Made by a program: the position numbers and the translations under genes
Part shown: positions 4,689-8,816 of the stretch, in pieces
Numbering within the stretch: the stretch's first letter is position 1
Layout: each line of letters opens with the position of its first letter
Notes under the pieces: generated by a model
Told to the model about the DNA's origin: nothing
Seen by the model: the letters and a program-made list of their open reading frames with translations, nothing else
Databases searched by the model: none
NCBI GenBank assembly: GCA_030667735.1
Contig: DAOUVG010000043.1
Location: forward strand, 1-8,816
Reading direction: 5' to 3'
Source: Dehalococcoidales bacterium
Lineage (GTDB): Bacteria; Chloroflexota; Dehalococcoidia; Dehalococcoidales; Fen-1064
Length of the DNA: 8,816 bases

Positions 4689-7115
4689 CTACGGTATCTC
4701 GGAGAGCACCAGCTTCTGCCAGGCCTCTTCGCCGCCCTTGAAGCTTGCCGTAAATACCAGATTGGGGTCGTCTGTCTCCTCAACATTAGGGATAAGCCCG
4801 TTCTCGATACTCCCCAACCCGGGCGGTACGTAGAGAATAAAGGGCAGCGGGTCCCCCCCCCGGGCCACGTCCGCGTGGTATTTCCCGATTATATCGTCTG
4901 CCAGGGCAGCAGCACCAACCCCAAAGGCTGGCATCATATTGCCGGTATATTTGCTGCCATTCCACTGCAGGTCGGCATACCGGAATGCGTGTCCGTATGG
5001 CGACATCATCGTGTCAAACTGGTCAGGGAACATGGGGCCGTATATCCGGGTGCATAGTAGCCTGTGTATCGCATACTGCAGACTGGGCCATTTACCGTTG
5101 CCCCACGTCATCTTCGGGAAGAACGGGTCCGGTTTCTCCCCCGGTACCTGCGACATCCGCCATGCCAGAAGCAGTGCGCCAACGGCCTGAAAACGCTGGC
5201 CGAAGTCGTGCCCGTCGGTGTTCCACTCTTTGCTCAGGAACCGGATTGGTACTGCGCCAAGGAGAAACCTTATCCGCAGCGCATCCTGCGGGCTCAAGTC
5301 CGTTACCATCAGACGCGCACCATAGGTCATGAATCCAATACCAGCCCCCCGACCTTTCTCACTGTAATCGATTACGCCATCACCATTTTCATCGAGAGCT
5401 TCGAGTATCGTCTGTCTGTAGCTGGAACCGGTCAGGCTGTCATTCGCCTCCAGGTAGGCAAAGCACATCGCTTGGAGGTCCCAGAGGGGTTTGAGTATAT
5501 CCCAGTACATCGTGCCGGTGACCAGTTCGGAGAACACGCCGGCGTCAACTCGCCCGATGCGACCCTGGAGTGAGGCCAGTTCGCCTCCATGCCACTCATC
5601 GCGCCCGACGACATGATACTGCTGTTGCCCCAGTCCCCGTTCTTCGCAGTGCTGGAATGCCAGATAGCGGGATATCGGGGAGTCATACCCCTCACCGGTG
5701 AGGATATTCTGCCCGTCCAAATACGGGAGGGGCACCCTCTGGATGAACTCGGAAGGCAGGTTGTGCTCCTTCTGGACCTCCCTCGCCTCGTTAACGGGGA
5801 GCATCGAGTGGAGGTAGCGGGCAGACAGGACATCCACCGCGACCGGGTCAGTGCCGGCGAAGATGAAACCCTCCGGCACCGGCGTGAAACCCGGCTGAGC
5901 ATGCGAGACGTTGGTCGTCTCAATAGCATCAACGACGTGGAGCATCATGATATCCTGCTCCTTGACCGCCTCAATGACATCTGCCATGGACGCTTCCATA
6001 CCACCGGTCTTGTTGATAATATAGTTGCCGTCCTTGTCCCGGAGGGGCATCCCGGTCTCTGCATCATTCTCACCCACCCACCTGTTGTGGGGAACCCGGG
6101 TCTTGAGTGGCGGCATCGGGCGGTCCGGAGAAGCATACAACCACCGGATTTTCCCCGGTTCGGTGCTCACGTTAGCCTCCATGGGGTAGAGCCCGACACC
6201 CAGGTTCTTAATCGCGTTGGTAATCAGTTCCACCTGGTGTATCTTGAGTTTGGACACGTTCACCAGCACACACCCCGGCCAGTCCTTGCGGTCCTGCTCG
6301 TCATTCGGATTAGCGCCCACGAGAACCTTGTGCAGCGTGATTGCCTGGAAGTTAATGCCTTTGGCCACAGGGACCTCGCGGCCATTTGAGCGGTCATCAT
6401 CAATCTTGTTGATATCGTAGACCAGCAGCTTGTCGCTGACCTGCCCCGACGGCAGGCAGACGCCGGACAGACTTTCTTCATAGCCACTCATCGGGTCATC
6501 GGTATGGTTCGGGTCATGGCTACTCGCAAGGTACTTCCGGGTAAAGTAGAAGCCCCACCCACCGTAGACATCACCGTGCTTACCCTCCATTACGGCCTGA
6601 GTCGTCACGACACCGTTGCCACCCAGGAGACGTGTCTCCACACCGGCCGTGACCGATACCACAGACCCACCTTCACCAATCGACATCTGGTGGTAGGATA
6701 TCCCCATCCTGTCATGGAACCAGCGCATCAGCGCAGCGACAAACTCCCATGGCGTGCAAACGCCGATATTACCCGGACCGTGTGTCATACGGTCAATCGT
6801 TCCGGGCGTCACAATATTCGGTTTGAAAAAGAGTTTCTGGCCCCGCTCTACCCTTGCCTTCACCTCGGCAGAGAAGCCGGTATCGCTGTCCAGGGCTTCC
6901 ATGGCGTGACCCAGACCGGAGTAGATATAGTCGATTCTAGATACTATCTCTGCCCAGGTCTTCTCGCTCCCTTCATCGATGACCTCCTTGAGCAATGCCG
7001 GAATCGCATGGTAGGCCAGCTCCGGATTGAGTCTGACAGCACCAATTGCCGAACCGCCGATATCAACCTCGGTCTCTCCGAGCGGAGAATTAACAATCTT
7101 ACCTGATTTCACCAT
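4689..7115 (-). CDS. DUF362 domain protein with C-terminal EF-hand loop, 808 aa
   Basis: The N-terminal half carries the DUF362 signatures: KLFFKPNIVTPG (94-105), SKLKIHQVELITNAIKNLGVG (288-308) and FAGTDPVAVDVLSARYLHSM (419-438). The C-terminal half is long and unassigned apart from an EF-hand-like loop DENGDGVIDYSE (575-586), with Asp/Asn/Asp/Glu in calcium-ligand positions. DUF362 proteins are often 300-450 aa and some carry ferredoxin clusters. This one is about twice that length and has scattered cysteines (for example 120, 220, 282, 490, 551, 688) but no CxxCxxC motif. No signal peptide or membrane helix was seen. AAGGAGG (complement of 7128-7134) precedes the ATG. The biochemical role of DUF362 is unsettled, so none is assigned. 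The gene is divergent from the Ldh_2 gene. A G9 run in its 3' part (4853-4861) is a possible frameshift site. Confidence 0.82.
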   Translation of the reverse strand: MVKSGKIVNSPLGETEVDIGGSAIGAVRLNPELAYHAIPALLKEVIDEGSEKTWAEIVSRIDYIYSGLGHAMEALDSDTGFSAEVKARVERGQKLFFKPNIVTPGTIDRMTHGPGNIGVCTPWEFVAALMRWFHDRMGISYHQMSIGEGGSVVSVTAGVETRLLGGNGVVTTQAVMEGKHGDVYGGWGFYFTRKYLASSHDPNHTDDPMSGYEESLSGVCLPSGQVSDKLLVYDINKIDDDRSNGREVPVAKGINFQAITLHKVLVGANPNDEQDRKDWPGCVLVNVSKLKIHQVELITNAIKNLGVGLYPMEANVSTEPGKIRWLYASPDRPMPPLKTRVPHNRWVGENDAETGMPLRDKDGNYIINKTGGMEASMADVIEAVKEQDIMMLHVVDAIETTNVSHAQPGFTPVPEGFIFAGTDPVAVDVLSARYLHSMLPVNEAREVQKEHNLPSEFIQRVPLPYLDGQNILTGEGYDSPISRYLAFQHCEERGLGQQQYHVVGRDEWHGGELASLQGRIGRVDAGVFSELVTGTMYWDILKPLWDLQAMCFAYLEANDSLTGSSYRQTILEALDENGDGVIDYSEKGRGAGIGFMTYGARLMVTDLSPQDALRIRFLLGAVPIRFLSKEWNTDGHDFGQRFQAVGALLLAWRMSQVPGEKPDPFFPKMTWGNGKWPSLQYAIHRLLCTRIYGPMFPDQFDTMMSPYGHAFRYADLQWNGSKYTGNMMPAFGVGAAALADDIIGKYHADVARGGDPLPFILYVPPGLGSIENGLIPNVEETDDPNLVFTASFKGGEEAWQKLVLSEIP

Positions 7116-7152
7116 GTCTGCTGGCCCTCCTTCGAACTCATGCGTAATGCGT

Positions 7153-7183
7153 ATTCTAACACACCACCGAGCCTATCCGCCAA
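7153..7183 (-). promoter_or_regulatory. Probable promoter of the DUF362 gene
   Basis: On the minus strand, TGTTAGAAT (complement of 7153-7161) is a good extended -10. The best -35 is TTGGCG (complement of 7178-7183) with a long 19-bp spacer. Between this box and the ribosome binding site lies a perfect tandem repeat of ATGCGTA (7140-7146, 7147-7153), which may be a regulator site or chance. Confidence 0.45.
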
Positions 7184-7246
7184 AGGATGCTCCCGACCAC
7201 ACAGCCATTGCGGAAAACATGGCGGCTCAACCGTACCTCCCTTCTA

Positions 7247-7277
7247 AGATTCTTCGCGGCTCCGCCGCTCAGAATCT
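7247..7277. repeat. 31-bp palindromic REP-like element
   Basis: AGATTCT (7247-7253) and GCGGC (7256-7260) pair with GCCGC (7264-7268) and AGAATCT (7271-7277), with one two-base mismatch and a TCC loop. The ATTCTTCG...CTCAGAAT layout is related to the repeats at 16-72 and 83-110. A second palindrome, CGAGAC-A-GTCTCG (7284-7296), follows, then a run of eight Gs (7303-7310). The element sits in the middle of the 391-bp divergent intergenic region. Confidence 0.55.
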
Positions 7278-7351
7278 CGGCGACGAGACAGTCTCGGAGA
7301 GAGGGGGGGGATTATACTCTTACTGTGCCCCCCGCGCCTGCATCTGAGGTG

Positions 7352-7380
7352 TTGCCCGTATGTCTCCAATGATGTAAAGT
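7352..7380 (+). promoter_or_regulatory. Possible promoter of the Ldh_2 gene
   Basis: TTGCCC (7352-7357) and TAAAGT (7375-7380) are separated by 17 bp, giving transcription from about 7387 and a leader of about 120 nt. The leader contains a small palindrome CCTC-GCA-GAGG (7401-7411) but no riboswitch that I recognise. The match is moderate. Confidence 0.4.
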
Positions 7381-7506
7381 ATAGGCTATCTGCTAGCCGA
7401 CCTCGCAGAGGTGGCAGTCTACTATACACCGTATCGCGAGTGGTCGGCAGGGAACGGCGGCACGATAGCAAGCAACGGCAACCACTGAAAAAAGGAGGAA
7501 TGACCA

Positions 7507-8583
7507 TTGTCCGAGGAAAGACCGAGGATTGACGCCGGGAAACTAACCAGATTTTCCACAGAAGCGCTGGTAAAACTGGGTGTGCCGAAAGAAGATGCCG
7601 AGATAACTGCCAGGATACTGGTCGCCTGCGACCTGCGGGGTGTGGAGTCCCACGGTGTTGCCCACCTGCGGATGTTCTATGGCAACCGGATACGGCGGGG
7701 ACTGATAAACGTCACCCCGAAGCTTCAAACCTTCAGCAATGCACCCTCAACTGCGGTCATGGATGGCGACAACGGGCTTGGCTTCGTGGTCGGCTATCAC
7801 GCAATGAATGAGGCGATAAGCCGGGCAAGGGAGACCGGTGCCAGTTTCGTTACGGCACGGAATAGCACCCACTACGGCGCCGCGGCCTACTACGCGATGA
7901 TGGCCCTGGAACACGATATGATTGGCTTTTCCGGGACGAACAACGTACCTATCGTGGTAGCGCCGGGGAGCAGTGTTCCGGCAATCAGCAGCAACCCGCT
8001 GGCAGTGGCGGTACCTGCCGGGAAGAAGCCGCCCATTGTACTTGATATGGCGACGTCAACGTGTGCCGGTGGTAAAATAGAGATTGCCATCCGCACCGGC
8101 TCCGATATTCCCGAAGGCTGGGTGATTGACAGTGAGGGCCAACCGGTCACCGACCCCACAAAGCGGTTTCGAGGTGGCGGCGGCATGCTACCTCTGGGAG
8201 GTAGCCCGGAGATGGGTGTCTACAAGGGGTTCGGCCTCGGCCTGGTGGTTGATCTCCTCAGTGGGCCTCTTTCCGGGTCAGTAGCGAGCCTCAACAAGGA
8301 AACCACTCCGGAAGCGAGGGGGAACTACTCCGACCACTTCTTCGGGGCACTACGCATTGACAGCTTCACTCCCATCGAGGACTTTAAGAAAAGTGTGGAT
8401 GCCTTCATTAACGCACTGGAAGCCCTGCCCAGGATACCGGGCGTGGACAAGATAACCCTTCCCGGTCCGTATGAGGCAGAAATTGCAGAGGAGCGGCAGG
8501 CCAACGGCATTCCGCTTGACCCGAAGGTCATTGACGACCTGAAGCTGCTGGCTGAGGAAGTGGGCATGGAGTATGACCTCTAG
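7507..8583 (+). CDS. Ldh_2 family malate/L-lactate-type dehydrogenase
   Basis: The 358-aa cytoplasmic oxidoreductase belongs to the malate/L-lactate dehydrogenase family (Ldh_2), which uses NAD(P)H to interconvert 2-oxoacids and 2-hydroxyacids and is unrelated to classical LDH/MDH. Visible landmarks are RGVESHGVAHL (44-54), NSTHYGAA (119-126) with the conserved family histidine His122, SSNPLAVAVP near 160-170, the IPEGWVID motif near 200, and YKGFGLGLVVDLLSG near 240, all in family order. Length is normal. The start is TTG at 7507, supported by AAAGGAGG (7491-7498) with an 8-nt spacer; the ATG at 7500 reads a different frame that stops after 10 codons. Substrate (malate, lactate, sulfolactate, ureidoglycolate or other) cannot be read from motifs. 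The aldolase gene downstream suggests hydroxyacid or aromatic/sugar-acid catabolism. Confidence 0.9.
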   Translation: MSEERPRIDAGKLTRFSTEALVKLGVPKEDAEITARILVACDLRGVESHGVAHLRMFYGNRIRRGLINVTPKLQTFSNAPSTAVMDGDNGLGFVVGYHAMNEAISRARETGASFVTARNSTHYGAAAYYAMMALEHDMIGFSGTNNVPIVVAPGSSVPAISSNPLAVAVPAGKKPPIVLDMATSTCAGGKIEIAIRTGSDIPEGWVIDSEGQPVTDPTKRFRGGGGMLPLGGSPEMGVYKGFGLGLVVDLLSGPLSGSVASLNKETTPEARGNYSDHFFGALRIDSFTPIEDFKKSVDAFINALEALPRIPGVDKITLPGPYEAEIAEERQANGIPLDPKVIDDLKLLAEEVGMEYDL

Positions 8584-8602
8584 GACAGGGTTGTGTACAA
8601 AT

Positions 8603-8629
8603 CTCCTGTCCGCCGGGAGCGGGCAGGAG
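8603..8629 (+). terminator. Intercistronic terminator- or attenuator-like hairpin
   Basis: CTCCTGTCCGC (8603-8613) pairs with GCGGGCAGGAG (8619-8629) over 11 bp with one G-U pair and a CGGGA loop, followed by TTGCTATTTTC. It lies in the 73 bp between the dehydrogenase and aldolase genes. The interrupted T tract suggests partial termination that would lower aldolase expression relative to the dehydrogenase, or mRNA 3'-end stabilisation. Confidence 0.55.
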
Positions 8630-8656
8630 TTGCTATTTTCATAAGGAGACTGAACA

Positions 8657-8816
8657 ATGCGTAATCCGGTCAAAGAGAAGCTGCAAAAGGGGGAATCGGC
8701 GATAGGAACATTCGTCGGTATCGGGCACCCGGATATCACCGAGCGCCTTTCAATAGTCGGCTTCGACTGGCTCCTGCTGGACGGTGAACACGGGCCGATG
8801 GGCTTCGAAACGATGC
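8657..8816 (+). CDS. HpcH/HpaI family aldolase, 5' part only
   Basis: The first 53 codons of a class II pyruvate aldolase-type protein are present; the gene runs off the right edge (the family is about 250-260 aa). ATG at 8657 follows AAGGAGA (8643-8649). The start MRNPVKEKLQKGESAIGTF, the segment ITERLSIVGFDWLLLDGEHGP and especially DGEH (42-45) are diagnostic. His45 falls at the same position as the catalytic His45 of E. coli HpaI. Family members cleave 4-hydroxy-2-oxoacids to pyruvate plus an aldehyde, using a divalent metal. The specific substrate is unknown. It probably shares a transcript with the Ldh_2 gene. Confidence 0.85.
   Translation, partial: MRNPVKEKLQKGESAIGTFVGIGHPDITERLSIVGFDWLLLDGEHGPMGFETM

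Noticed and set aside
5589..6389. Long plus-strand open frames opposite the DUF362 gene (also 6504-7106)
   Set aside because: Shadow frames produced by the codon bias of the minus-strand gene; no family motifs and no ribosome sites.
7313..7318. TATACT after the G8 run as a -10 box for the Ldh_2 gene
   Set aside because: No -35-like hexamer at 16-18 bp upstream, and it lies nearly 200 bp from the start codon.
7500..7532. ATG at 7500 as the Ldh_2 start
   Set aside because: It is out of frame with the conserved protein, stops after 10 codons, and lies too close to the Shine-Dalgarno; TTG at 7507 is in frame with ideal spacing.

Overview
The window looks like chromosomal DNA from an uncultured Chloroflexota bacterium, most likely class Dehalococcoidia. 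This is inference from three things: moderate-to-high GC coding sequence, a gene content of SDR, Ldh_2-type dehydrogenase, HpcH/HpaI aldolase and long DUF362 proteins, and short palindromic dispersed repeats with ATTGCGAG / CTTCG...CTCAG arms like those I recall from Dehalococcoidia genomes. No rRNA, tRNA, transposase, CRISPR array or phage gene was found.

Layout. 1-180 is non-coding and carries two degenerate palindromic repeats. 181-2103 is a two-gene operon: a strong promoter, an 84-aa MerR-type DNA-binding protein and a 487-aa GHKL (Hsp90/MutL-like) ATPase, then a terminator-like hairpin. 2206-3136 is a classical SDR oxidoreductase with its own promoter. It converges on a 41-aa small protein gene on the minus strand (3278-3403), and the two share a strong bidirectional terminator. 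3631-3920 is an apparently independent short transcription unit: promoter, structured RNA of about 255 nt with two overlapping mini-ORFs, and a textbook terminator. 3933-4579 is a rhomboid intramembrane protease. On the minus strand, 4689-7115 is an 808-aa DUF362 protein with a C-terminal EF-hand loop. Divergent from it, 7507-8583 is an Ldh_2-family malate/L-lactate-type dehydrogenase. It is followed by an attenuator-like hairpin and the first 53 codons of an HpcH/HpaI-family aldolase that runs off the right edge.

How the genes may work together. The dehydrogenase and aldolase are a plausible catabolic pair: 2-hydroxyacid oxidation or 2-oxoacid reduction next to cleavage of 4-hydroxy-2-oxoacids. 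The divergent DUF362 gene may be co-regulated with them. The MerR/GHKL pair is the most system-like unit. It has a palindromic operator candidate over its transcription start, and the ATPase has glutamine where GHKL enzymes carry the general-base glutamate. The most likely undescribed items are the 41-aa protein gene and the structured RNA at 3631-3920.
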